DNA of 64,000 nt. Source: Platycnemis pennipes (lineage: Eukaryota > Arthropoda > Insecta > Odonata > Platycnemididae). The translations under genes were made by a program, and so were the position numbers. Below the pieces are notes generated by a model, which saw only the letters and a program-made list of their open reading frames with translations, was not told the origin of the DNA and made no database searches. Below, piece after piece: positions 54,712-64,000 of this stretch (positions within the stretch are counted from its first letter, which is position 1; every line of letters begins with the position of its first letter). The stretch lies in assembly GCA_933228895.1 (NCBI GenBank), contig OW121851.1, positions 130,991,624 to 131,055,623 of the forward strand. Reading direction: 5' to 3'.

Positions 54712-55195
54712 AGGTTCCATAAAGTTAAGCCTAAAACCACCAGCTATTAAATAATGTTATGCTACTTCGTAATCACCAATCGTCTCTGGCACCTTTTTCT
54801 CAATACGTCGTAACGTATGCATTAGTTCATGTGTTATCACCATCAAAAATTCATCACCAAACATGCAGGTAATGTATTATTGGTAACGATTTACCCTCTT
54901 CGACATTCCACGTACCGTTATGGAGCCTTGCTTGGTGTACTCTGGATATGGAATGATTTCGAATGGGGAATCCGGGAATAATTTGAAATCAATTGAGCGT
55001 GGTTGTGACGTTGTGGGAGTAACCCTGTGTAGGCATTGTTAACGAAAGGCACCAAGGGAGTCAAGTGTTTTTAAGACGCATCCGACGGACGGCATGATGT
55101 GCTCTCAACACAACACCCACGTAGTGACTAGTTTCTACGGTGAAATCTGGACCTCTGCCGAGACTCGAATCCGGGGTGGAAAGACACTGGCCTAC
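54712..55195. other. mostly unassigned; tRNA-like piece 55140-55195 (-)
   Basis: On the minus strand CCCCGGATTCGAGTCTCGGC is a B-box-like word of a SINE head next to the MITE. The rest has no recognised feature. Confidence 0.35.
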
Positions 55196-55353
55196 GGGCC
55201 ATATATTTTGAATCTCTACTAGAGTCTCGCGTTGACTGTTTGCGTTATAAAATCTCTGCATCGAGTCAAATTGGGATACAGTTTCTACCCGCAAAGGTGG
55301 TATTACTTATCAGCATGACGCTAGGAACTGAGTTGAGATTCTGAATATGGCCC
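55196..55353. mobile_element. MITE-M, shortened copy 2a
   Basis: Left end GGGCCATATATTTTGAATCT, right end AGTTGAGATTCTGAATATGG plus CCC: the same TIRs as 15126-15634, with most of the interior gone. Confidence 0.65.
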
Positions 55354-55568
55354 AGAATCTCAACTACAGTCTCACATCTTCTGCTTACGCCAAAAAATCT
55401 CTATTGCGAGTTCGAAAGGGTATGCAGAGTCTCTCTGATATGGTTCGAAGCGGTATACAGTGCGGTAATTACCAAATTTTCAGGGGAATGTGCACACCTC
55501 TCGAAGTGGAGGTTTTAGGACATAAGCAGTGGAAGCGAGACTGGAGTTGAGATTCTGAATACTGCCCT
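55352..55568. mobile_element. MITE-M, shortened copy 2b
   Basis: Begins CCCAGAATCTCAACTACAG at the end of copy 2a and ends GGAGTTGAGATTCTGAATAC-TGCCC. The interior TATGGTTCGAAGCGGTATAC and GTGGAAGCGAGACT match the 509-bp copy. The two copies share their junction. Confidence 0.65.
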
Positions 55569-55622
55569 ACGTCTACGCAATACCCTGCGAGTCAAGGGTA
55601 TGGGGTAAGGGACTTTGTTCTA
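55569..55622 (-). repeat. LINE-A/B 3' terminal fragment
   Basis: CTACGTCTACGCAATACCC, TGCGAGTCAAGGG, TATGGGGTAAGGG is a decayed terminal hairpin and tail on the minus strand, inserted right at the MITE edge. Confidence 0.55.
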
Positions 55623-56512
55623 ATCCCATCACCAACGCGATCCCCTATCCTTCCGTAGGAGGGATAAATGGCAGGAATACATGTTATGCCGTGGAGAAAC
55701 CACTTGAGCAAAATGAAGGAAAACCCGAAGGTTTTCGAGAAATCTTTACATTTTTTCGATCCACCTCCCCTCTTTTTCGATCCGAACACCCCTTATTTCG
55801 ATCTTCCCCAACAGGAATCTCCTAGAGCTTCCGATTCGCGTGTAATCGAAACAGACATCCGAGGTGAGAGTCGTCGACGAATCGCACTGTTCCTCGCCGC
55901 GCTTCCCGAGTGTATAATAGACTTTGCGGTGTGAAAAATCACACCACCAAACACTCGCATTTATTCGTGGCTGTGCGCCTCAAGGCCGTTTTTTCCCATA
56001 CTTTGTTAGGCTCTCCTTTGCTTTCTCGCTTAGACATTGCGAAGGATACCAAGAAAACCCGGGAATAGGCGGTGTAAGCCTGTTCCCGAGTTTTAACGTC
56101 GATTTGCATTCGACTAAGACTCTCGGGTTTTGTCTCCTCTCTCGTCGAAGGAGATGCCGATTCGGAATATTGGAAGGTGTAGTTCTCCTCGTGCAATTCA
56201 CCGTCGAGATGCATGAAACGCCCAACATTGCCCACAAAATTTGGTCTCGCATGTATTAATTTTCTTCCTGCAGTCTTTATCATGGAACCTCTCGGCTGTT
56301 GACTTACCTCTCTCTGTCACAAGCCAATAGTGTGCTTGTGTGGTGGCATGTGATAATAGAGTGTAGTAGCTATGCCTATCGGAGTTCATTAATGGTGTCT
56401 TTAAAGTTAAATTAAGATGGTTTTAAATGTGTTGACCTCAATACGAGAGGATAATTGGCTACGACGATTAAATAATTTTATGACAATCAAATTTCTCTTT
56501 TATATCCTTCAA
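55623..56512. other. unassigned; CpG-richer open region 55924-56283
   Basis: Three frames of 90-114 codons (one +, two -) are open across 55924-56283. A hairpin GGTGTGA/TCACACC lies at 55929-55946, and GGGAATAGGC/GCCTGTTCCC (one G-U) at 56061-56087. No domain is recognised in any frame. Confidence 0.3.
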
Positions 56513-56650
56513 AATGGTGCCAGTTGTGAAGGATGTGAAAGAGAGGAATAACGTTAAATATGAAGTGGTGGGCCGATAGAAGAATCTAGTGGAGGGCTGC
56601 GTCAAAACAATCCTAGGATTGTTGGCCGATGATGATGGCAATCAAATGAA
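56513..56650 (+). pseudogene. RTE-like LINE 3' end, GATGAT-tail family (copy 4)
   Basis: Only the last 135 bases: a VPVVKDVKERNNV-like piece, GTGGGCCGATAGAAGAATC, GGAGGGCTGCGTCAAA, CAATCCTAGGATTGTTGGCC, then GATGATGATGG. Confidence 0.8.
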
Positions 56651-57820
56651 AACCAGGAAGGCTGGTATACAGGGAAGTGATCCATTGACACTGGGAAAAT
56701 TGGATATTCGTTGAGGGCAATACTTATAACGGTCTGGAAAAAGTGTGTAGGGTATGTATCAAGAGAGGGAGAGATATTAAAGCTTGCTGGTAGAAGAGAA
56801 TTATAAAGAAACAAGAAAGATAGAGGAGAAGAATTAGCATTTTTTCGGTAAGAAGTTGCGCATGGACTTAGAGCAGGCATAAATTGTTGCTATACACTTT
56901 GTTCAAAGCATTTATGATTCCTACAAGTGTTTTATAGATACGTGGAATGTTCAAAAGCCTGCTGTGAATCTGAATGAATGGTGTACTTCCTTCACCTTTG
57001 AACTTTGGCAGTATGTACACGGAACATCTACCTGTGCCTGCCCGAAAAAGCCCGTTTAGGAAATAAGCCCTGCTAGTCACGAGAAGGAGAGGTAGTCCTC
57101 GTTTTATTTTCCTCTGCTCGATTGAGTCTCCCTCTTCGCTCCCCTCCCACGCCTCCCTCTTGCTCTATTTTGCCATCCGGTTCATGCGGTGTAAGCCTGT
57201 TCCCCGGTGCTGACTATGTACAGCCGAAAATCCAACTCCCCCTCTTTCTCGTCCTCTCTTTCCGTTTCATATATCCCCCTACTCACCCCATACCGAGTCA
57301 CCCCGCCCTCTCCTTCCTTTCTTTGCTTGGCTTTTGATCCAACTCCCGCCTATCCATTGATGCTAAGTTATTTTCTACGGAAAAAAAGTTAACCATTTTC
57401 TCTGTGTCGTCCCAACCTCTTTCCCATTGCCTCAGGTCGCGATTGGAAATGTGCTATTTTCATTTATTTGTGAAATATGAGGTATTAAAACTACATATTT
57501 CCCATTTTTAATACATCCTGCTTGGTTTGTGGAGTTTGCTGGGGTCCCTGGTTCATTTCGGTTTAATTTCGAATGAGAAAAATAGTAATTCTGTCTGATT
57601 GTGTGTCACTTCTATAAGATAATCTCGCGTTTTGCCCTATGATTTTCTACCGAAGAAATTATGAAAATATTTCGTGGCAACCATTCTTTAATGGACTCAA
57701 TCACTCTTCGGAATATTATTTCATAAGTTTGTACAACCCCCCTCAAATTTCTCTCATAGTTTGTGTTACTCCTTGGTGTGTGATCCATTCAGTAGGGTTT
57801 AATGGAGTCGGAAGGGGTTT
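56651..57820. other. unassigned; C/T-rich patch 57115-57345
   Basis: The pyrimidine-rich patch contains a 19-base exact copy (57187-57205) of 56069-56087. No gene recognised. Confidence 0.35.
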
Positions 57821-58900
57821 GTGATTCCAATTTCATCTGGGCGAAACTACTTGTCTATCCGTCAGTCCCATCCCGTGCACGCTCTTCCCTCTTGACATGA
57901 TTCCTTTCCCTCTCTTCGGAGCCAGCAATCCTTCTCTCCCTCCCACGTAATCCTCCTTAACTCCCCTCCCCACATTTCCCCAGTCCTGCCGCCCCTAATC
58001 CCGGGCGCCGCCGTACCCCGCCGGCCCTACCACTTCCCTCCACGCACCCTTTCCCTCCGCCCACTCCTTGCATCCTGCCTTTCTCTCAATTCATTCATTC
58101 TCATCCACGAGTTTTTAATGCCACCGCGACCTATTCAACCCATTTTTCTCCGTCGCTCGGCCTCATCTGTTACTGTTTCCATCCCTTACGCCTGGTTGCT
58201 TTTTACATTCTCCCACCAATTAATAATATTGTTATCGTCCGGTCTCAGTGTGGTGGAAGGAATGCAATGAAGGAAGCCATTTATCTTCACGAGTTAAGTG
58301 GCTTATCTCAGTCTTTTCCTCCCCGTCGCATAAATTCACTTCCTTCGAGTTCACTCTTTTGTCATTTCAGTTTGCCTTTCTGATTTTACTTTTCATTCTG
58401 TTTTATTCAAGTCATAGCAGTAAGCTCCTGGTCATAGTCCACGACCAGTGATCCTCCATTGGTTTTATATCCCACGTTACCCCCACCGCAATCCTGCTTA
58501 TTTGTGGTATTTCCTTTCCTCTCTGTCGTCTCCACCTCGGATGCGTTCTTCTTTTCTCCGCTCCAGATGATCTGAGAGTTATATTTTCTCAGAAAGGACA
58601 AGTCAGTGAGCTGTTTATTTTTCTTAGTGAACAACTATCGAAATACAACTTTGACAGAGCACAACTAAGCACTTCATATTGCCGGTTCTGAGACTCAATA
58701 TGAGTGCATCCATTGTTGGGGCAGCTGCCACCTGTTTCGACTGACCTGGTTCACGAGCATGGTTGTTGTAGTGGGCTCAAGTTTTGGAGTGTAGGTGCAT
58801 CATTTTGTCTTTGATTGCGTGATTTGCATCCCATCCAAGACATCCTGCTGAATGCAGGCCTGTGGGATAGCGACGTCAGCTTTTAATTCGTGGGGAATCC
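57821..58900. other. C/T-rich and mixed sequence
   Basis: 57840-58150 is strongly pyrimidine-rich with some CpG. 58150-58900 is mixed sequence. No coding or repeat assignment. Confidence 0.35.
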
Positions 58901-59329
58901 ATGATTACGCATCACGTAATTCTTAGTTTATTTTACTTTCTTTTTCTTCCTTTGGTTCCCACTTCTCTCGATCTGCTGTCCCTCCTCTCTTCGAGCTGTT
59001 TCCACCTCCTCGAACCAAACGTGTCCGCCCTCCCCCTGCACCCATGTCCATTTATACACATCCCGCCTCTTTCTTCCTCCTCCTCCGACCACGCCAGTGC
59101 CCCCTCTGTTGTCTCCCCTTCCTTTTCCGACTTAACCCTCCCCTTCGTCCTGCAAAGGAGGAGGCGTTGCTCAGTTGAAGCCTACCCCGTCCCCCCTCCG
59201 CCTATAGGTCTTCCCGTTGTTGTTCCTTATCTCTCCCCGCCCCCTCTCACTCGCCCCCCGGCACAGCCATCCCCAACTGTTGGCTGTCCTCAAGTCCGGA
59301 CCCAAGGAAGCGGATACCTCTCTCCCTAA

Positions 59330-59960
59330 GCGGCCGCCGACCCCGGCGCTGTCTCGCTCAAATCGCGGCTTGCGAGACGACGGCGATTCTCGGTGTATTT
59401 TTTCCCTCTTCCTCTCCTCCTGGCTCGCCCTGTCTCGTAGTTGGTTCTCCCGGGTGGGCCGCCGAGGTTGACGGAGGCGCGGGTTTTGAGGCGCGGGGCT
59501 TTCGGATCGCCTCTCGGGAGATCGGCGCGGAGATAGCATGGGGCGGCTTATTGCTCGGGGGCGATTCCCGTGAGCGGATTTCGGGGTTCCGCTTGTGTCT
59601 GTGTGGGTTCGTGTGGGAGTGTCGGTGGAGGGCGTGCTCACCATTGCGTTTGGAAATTCGCCGTTCTCTCTGTGGAAGCTCCTGGATTGGAGCAGTGGTT
59701 CCTCTGGCTTCGTCAGTGGTGGTGTGGCTTTCCCCTCCTCACGTGATATTTTGAAGTTTCCTCGTGTGATTTTCTCCTGTGGATTGAGTGTTCTGTGCAC
59801 ACCCCCCTCCTTTGGGAGTCCTGTTGTGTTTTCTTCTTCGTGGAGACTGGAGATTTCTCCTCCAGAGTGTTTTCCCCTTCCGTCACTTTGCCCTCTTCCG
59901 TTTTATTCCGCGTTGAGTGAGTTCGTGGTGTCTCGTCGGCAGAAGAAATAGTCATCTTCT
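59330..59960 (+). promoter_or_regulatory. CpG-rich block, candidate promoter and first exon
   Basis: This is the most CpG-dense part of the window (GCGGCCGCCGACCCCGGCGC near 59329, GAGGCGCGGGTTTTGAGGCG near 59475). Downstream is a GT-rich leader-like stretch (59585-59780). It ends with TTCTACGTAAGC at 59952-59963, which fits a splice donor (cut before GTAAGC at about 59958). The shape recalls a broadly transcribed gene start with a non-coding first exon, but no downstream coding exon is visible before LINE-A sequence at 60205. The 209-codon minus frame over 59171-59800 is arginine/proline/serine-rich and not convincing. 58901-59329 upstream is pyrimidine-rich. Confidence 0.35.
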
Positions 59961-60204
59961 ACGTAAGCGCCACCGACCTTCTTTCCTGGTAGTTCCCGCA
60001 GGAAAAGTGACGTGCCTCTCTTGAAGCACCCAATAGGGTCTCCTGCGGTGATATCCCTCCGCCACGATAGTGAAGGGCAAGTTCAAAGAATTTGTGGCCC
60101 TCATTCACTTTTGCGCGACGTGGAGTTTGTATCTCGTGCTGCCACGAGGTATGTACCTATTCGCTTTGGCATAAAATGTATTGCCATGAATCTGATAATG
60201 TGGG

Positions 60205-60320
60205 TGAGGTATTATCTATCTATATCAATTATCTACCCTGCAAGGCACCTCTAGGGTGTGTGGATGGGGGTTATATTTACCAAACATTCACTACGGGCAT
60301 GCAATAAAGTTTACATATGC
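60205..60320 (-). repeat. LINE-A 3' end, minus orientation
   Basis: TATCTATCTATATCAATTATC, CCCTGCAAGGCACCTCTAGG, GTGTGTGGATGGGG, then CAAACATTCACTACGGGCAT: terminal hairpin and tail read on the minus strand. Confidence 0.75.
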
Positions 60321-60439
60321 TACCTACATAGTGAGATTAATATCATTTAATATCATGCGAGACACCCTACAAATTCCAATTTTTATCCAACGTAGAAGAA
60401 AAATTTAAACACACCACAAATATGCATTATATGTATTCG

Positions 60440-61722
60440 TGAAACTCAGCTTGTCCTTTTGTTCCCACGATATTTTAACTTCGGGCGAAAATAAAATTCC
60501 AGTGGATGCTGTATTTCTCGATTTCAAGAAAGCTTTTGACAAGGTGTCTCATAGCAAACTAATTTTTATATTAAAATCTTATGGGTTACACAGTAATATT
60601 ATATCTTGGATAAATAATTTTCTATATGAACGGGTGCAAAGGGTTGTTTTGGACGGAGTTACCTCCCCGGCAATTTAAGTCACTTCAGGTGTCCCACAAG
60701 GTAGTGTGATAGGTCCACTCTTGTTCTTTCTGTACATAAATGATATCAATAAGGTGGTAAAAAGTAAGCTTCGCATATTTGACGATGACAAAGTCATGTG
60801 CAGGGAAATTCTATCCCGAAACGATATAGTATACTTGAATGATGGCCTACAAGCAATTGAAAAATGGTATGATACATGGCAGTTACAATTAAATTTTTAA
60901 AAATGTGTAGTAATGAATTTTTGGAAAAAGACTTGTTCTCCTTCTAGCAGTTACAAAATAAATAATAAGGCATTAGCAAACGTGGAATCCATTAAATATC
61001 TTGGAATAAGACTGAAACATGATCTTTCCTGGGGTAAACACATAGGTGAATTATGGGCAAAGCTAATCCTAAACTGAGATTCATCAAAAGAGTATTGGGC
61101 AAATGTGACGTTTATGTTTAATTAGCTACTTTACCCTTGTTAGACCTCATTTGGAATACGAACGTGTGCAGCGGAGATCGGCAAGATTTGTAAAGGACGG
61201 TACGATAACTATATTAGCGTAACCAGTCTATTAAAGGAATTAAAAAGGGAATCATTGTCAAATCGCAGGTTTAAATTAAGACAATCTCTTAAATAAATTC
61301 CAAGATAATATTTTCAGTGATGACGTTCAAAATATTTTGCGAACCCCAACATACTATGGTAGACTGGACCATAATCACAGAGTTAGAGAAAGTGAGTACC
61401 GAACGGAGAGATTCAAAATGTTCTTTTTCCCTCGTACGATCAGAGATATGTATAGCGTAAATATATCCAATACGAGTGTATCAATGGATAGAATAGGTAG
61501 TTACATGTTGGTATGAGGACTTGAAGGTAACCCAACTAACAGCATGTTTTTGCATGCTTGATTTGCTATTTTTATCTTTTTTTAAATGGTGAAGTTTAGG
61601 CTAGTATATTATTACTAATCCTTTTTTATACATGATGTGTTGTACATGTTTGGTGAGAATTCACCACCTGCCTCAAACCTTTATGGTGGCTTGCAGGGTA
61701 TTATGTAGATGTAGATTAATGT
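60440..61722 (+). pseudogene. LINE-A RT relic with complete 3' end
   Basis: From about 60445: PVDAVFLDFKKAFDKVSH (RT A box, catalytic D), IISWINNFLYERVQRVVLDG, a stop at 60676-60678, then SGVPQGSVIGPLLFFLYIND (B box). The C box reads RIFDDDKV where FADD/YADD is expected, so alanine is replaced but both aspartates remain. A QAIEKWYDTWQLQLNF end is followed by a TAA at 60898-60900, then CVVMNFWKK and a YLGI-type block. After further frameshifts come LVRPHLEYERVQRRSARFVKDG and FFPRTIRDMY. The 3' UTR (61490-61722) has the poly-T rich block, CCTGCCTCAAACC / GGTGGCTTGCAGGG hairpin and TAGATGTAGAT tail. This is the most informative LINE-A copy here; the endonuclease is absent (5' truncation). Confidence 0.85.
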
Positions 61723-61944
61723 ATTCAGAGTTCATGAAGTCGTTCTCAAATGCTCAAAAATCCACCATCATAGACTTATATCTGTTTATTTCATAATCTG
61801 TGTCAACCTAATGCGGGCGATTGCAAATTTCACGGCAGGGGAAATTTTGTTTGTTATGACGACGCTGAGCAAGCATAAATCGTTTAGCAGTTGGTGCAGA
61901 CGCATCGTAACAGTAGCGATAGCGATATATCGCGCATCTCGCGG
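61723..61944. other. unassigned sequence
   Basis: No recognised feature. Confidence 0.35.
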
Positions 61945-62005
61945 CTATCATACTACATGTACGCGATACCCTGCAAGCCATAGCAAGGGTGTGTGGCATC
62001 AGTTG
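61945..62005 (-). repeat. LINE-A/B 3' terminal fragment
   Basis: TACATGTACGCGATACCC, TGCAAGCCATAGCAAGGG, TGTGTGGCATCAG: terminal hairpin on the minus strand with one changed arm. Confidence 0.7.
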
Positions 62006-62049
62006 ACTACTGCGTGTAAACGCTACTTAAAGCATGATATGGCGTGTAA

Positions 62050-62150
62050 TCAGTGATATCGAATTAATAGTTTTATATCGAGATATCGGTTTGATATCGG
62101 TTGATATCAAATTTATGGTGATATCGCATATCGGTGGATGTCGTAATATC
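62050..62150. repeat. GATATC-rich degenerate tandem region
   Basis: The word GATATC, often as GATATCGG or TGATATC, recurs at least seven times in about 100 bases, with related ATATCGC words. The word is self-complementary, so the region can fold in many ways. Confidence 0.6.
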
Positions 62151-62269
62151 GCGTTAGCTGCCTTTTTAATATTGTGACGCAATGTCAAGCGTACATCTCA
62201 CAACGCAGTATCGCCAGCCCTAGTGGTTACAACCCTGATTCCGCGCTCAAGTACCCACCTGTGTCTGTG

Positions 62270-63100
62270 CTTCTCCTGACACGGTGACCCAGCTTCTGCG
62301 GGAGACACTTGGTGAGGGGAGGGCCTTGGGGAAGGTTTGGGGTGGAGGGTCAGCGGCGGCCTCCCCTGGGATTTCTGCGTCATTCGTGGAGAGGGATTCG
62401 GGGGTGTCGCGCGCTCCGTGTTCGAGATTTGCGCCCGCGACGGAATGGATGGCCATTGGAGGATAGGGAGTGGGGACGTCTCCTGGGGCGAGGCGGTAGG
62501 GGGGAGGAACTACTTCCCCCCTCCCCACTGGACTACCTTCTCCCCACCTAACGGAATCCGGTCGTACTAATTCCCGCGCCCCTACTTTGGCATAACTCCG
62601 CTAAAGGGCTCGGACGTTGGGGGAGGGGAAATGTGGTCGTAACAAAATACTCGATGGAGAGAATCGGAGGGGATATTAAAGGGGGTGTGGCAACGTGAGG
62701 GAGGAATGTCGTTGGCGAGGTCTCAAAAATAAAGAATGACAATAAAGCGAAATACTCAAGGAAGCTCCTTACCAGTTCCTCACGGTGTAGGCGCCCGGTT
62801 GATGCTTGAGTTTCCACTCTGCGCCATCTTATTCCTCGTACATGTGAAACACTGTTGTGCGTACACCGCCTCTATTGCTCGGGCAATTATGCCTGCTTTC
62901 ACGCTCCGTTTGGAGTCGCCGTCTCCGCTGTGAGCGTGCGTGCGTAATGGATTGCCCGCGTTTGATTCCTCGTGCACCACCCTCTGAGGTAGACGGAAGT
63001 TAAATGCTCGTCCTCCGAAGGGTTAAGCCTCTGCGATTTGCAATGGAATGCACGCTCTCTCTCTCTGTCTGACTCGGTTCGGGTCAACTCTACAGAACGC
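62270..63100. other. G/C-rich block
   Basis: G-rich on the + strand at 62310-62380 and 62455-62520, CpG-rich at 62395-62450. Frames of 60-93 codons on both strands overlap without motifs. A CT dinucleotide run lies at 63056-63067. Candidate promoter region only. Confidence 0.3.
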
Positions 63101-63224
63101 GGGAATGGAATCTCACCCGCGTTTCTCTTTGGGGAGAAAAAGATAATCGTGTGTTATGAAGTATGAGTGAGAGCACTCATTTCGGGTGCATTGAAAGGAA
63201 GCATGACTGATTTTTCACCGACTC

Positions 63225-63697
63225 CAATTCTTGCTCGTCCTTTATCCTCATTTCCCTAGCATGCATAGATTAGTAATATTGAAACATGCATCATGCACTA
63301 CAGACTACTCCAACAATTTCTTAACTACCTTTTCCTTGTTATGCTGCCTATTGTGTTCTCTTATCGTACGCGGGAAAAATTTAAAATCTATCGTTATGCC
63401 AATCTATCTCTCTAATCTTGTTTATCTGATGAAACCTAGCATAATACGCAGGGGTTCCAAATATATATCTAACGTAATCTGTAAACAAATCGGCTTCGAA
63501 TGTACATACTTGAAAGGCTTAGCCTAAATTTTAACATGAATTCTGATAGTAATTCCCATACAAGTTCATCTGCTAAATTCCTAACGCTAATACAGATATC
63601 ATAACGGCCTTTCACAAATCTAGCGGATCTCCTTTGCACACGCTCTAATTCCTCTATCTGACCTTCCTCGTTCGTATTCCATTTGATAGTGGCATAT
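63225..63697 (-). pseudogene. LINE-B relic, interrupted by LINE-A
   Basis: Minus strand: LEYATIKWNTNEEGQIEELERVQRRS (quoted in parts LEYATIKWNT and EELERVQRRS), ARFVKGRYDICISVRNLA, then LKFRLSLSSMYIRS, the ORF2 C-terminus. Downstream (lower coordinates) lie ATGCTGCCTATTGTGTTCTC and CATGCATCATGCACTAC on the + strand, shared with 25206-25478 and 45590-45800. The upstream half is cut at 63697 by a LINE-A insertion. Confidence 0.82.
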
Positions 63698-64000
63698 TCT
63701 AAATCTACATTTACACAAACCCTCAATCCACCTTAAAGGTGTGTGGCAGGGGTTGAGTTCACACCTAACAAGCATTACATATCATGCATAAAAAGGATTA
63801 GTAATTTAATTCTCGTCAAATCATTACAATTTAAAAAAAGATAAAAATAGCAAAGCAAATATGCAAAAACATGCTGTTAGTTGAGTTAGCTTAAAGTCCT
63901 TGTACCAACATGCAACTGCTTATGCTATCTTTTGAAACAGTTGCATTTATACATTTGAATATATTTACAGCTATTCATATCCGTAATTGTACGAGGAAGA
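63698..64000 (-). repeat. LINE-A 3' part, runs off the window
   Basis: TCTACATTTACACAAACCC, CACCTTAAAGGTGTGTGGCAGGG, ATCATGCATAAAAAGGAT and the AAAAAAGATAAAAATAGCAA block (minus-strand LINE-A 3' UTR), up to a GTACGAGGAAGA edge at 64000 that begins the FPRTI coding end. The insertion lies within LINE-B. Confidence 0.85.

Noticed and set aside
58901..59329. 142-codon serine/proline/leucine frame (+)
   Set aside because: Pyrimidine-rich low complexity without a domain.
59171..59800. 209-codon frame (-) in the CpG block
   Set aside because: Arginine/proline/serine-rich, antisense to leader-like sequence, and open only because stop codons are rare at this G+C.
1..64000. CRISPR array, prophage or bacterial operon
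   Set aside because: No regularly spaced repeats, no ribosome-binding-site-led gene clusters, and the elements present are eukaryotic.

Overview
The window looks like intergenic or intronic DNA from a repeat-rich animal genome, most likely an arthropod and probably an insect. The evidence is the mix of eukaryotic mobile elements: an L2/CR1-type LINE, RTE-type LINE relics, a mariner relic, Penelope-like material, several tRNA-derived SINE families and MITEs. There is no bacterial operon, no CRISPR array and no rRNA. I cannot name the species. I found no convincing multi-exon host gene. The only RNA gene-like locus is a damaged tRNA-Asn(GTT) at 20511-20584 (-).

Layout. 1-5.3 kb: SINE pieces, including two head-to-head inverted pairs, then a small Penelope-like (PLE) relic at about 3.96-4.74 kb in which a GIY-YIG-like coding fragment lies between two 136-bp inverted arms. 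7.9-8.5 kb: an internally deleted mariner transposase. 9.18-13.6 kb (-): the best preserved element, a nearly full-length LINE with ORF1 (coiled coil plus FP-like C-terminus) and ORF2 (endonuclease plus reverse transcriptase with YADD), broken by only one in-frame TGA and one frameshift. 15-16.5 kb: a 509-bp TIR MITE and an RTE-type LINE 3' end. 19-22.4 kb: LINE-A, the tRNA-Asn-like gene fused to a LINE-A fragment, and two RTE-type 3' ends. 22.4-39 kb: sparse, with CpG- or pyrimidine-rich patches, SINEs and dispersed repeats. 39-45 kb: three fold-back elements, then a SINE split by a 2,815-bp non-autonomous DNA transposon with its own TIRs and 5-bp target duplication. 45-50 kb: a LINE-B relic carrying a 36-bp-arm palindrome, a second copy of a 550-bp dispersed repeat, and an RTE endonuclease/RT relic. 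50-64 kb: LINE-A ends, SINEs, another fold-back, a doubled MITE, a CpG-rich block near 59.3-59.96 kb that could be a promoter and first exon, a LINE-A RT relic (60.44-61.72 kb), and LINE-A inserted into LINE-B at the right edge.

Family names used here are local. LINE-A and LINE-B are related LINEs whose 3' ends carry a conserved hairpin followed by TAGATG repeats. SINE-V, -B, -C and -D are tRNA-derived SINEs.

The most interesting signal is a set of five fold-back elements (3963-4702, 39365-39462, 40254-40438, 40929-41072, 54521-54711). Each carries near its centre a CTGANGA-like box, a short stem and then GAAAC, in most copies followed by a GTC triplet. This resembles the hammerhead ribozyme core known from Penelope-like elements, and one of the five encloses a Penelope-type GIY-YIG fragment.
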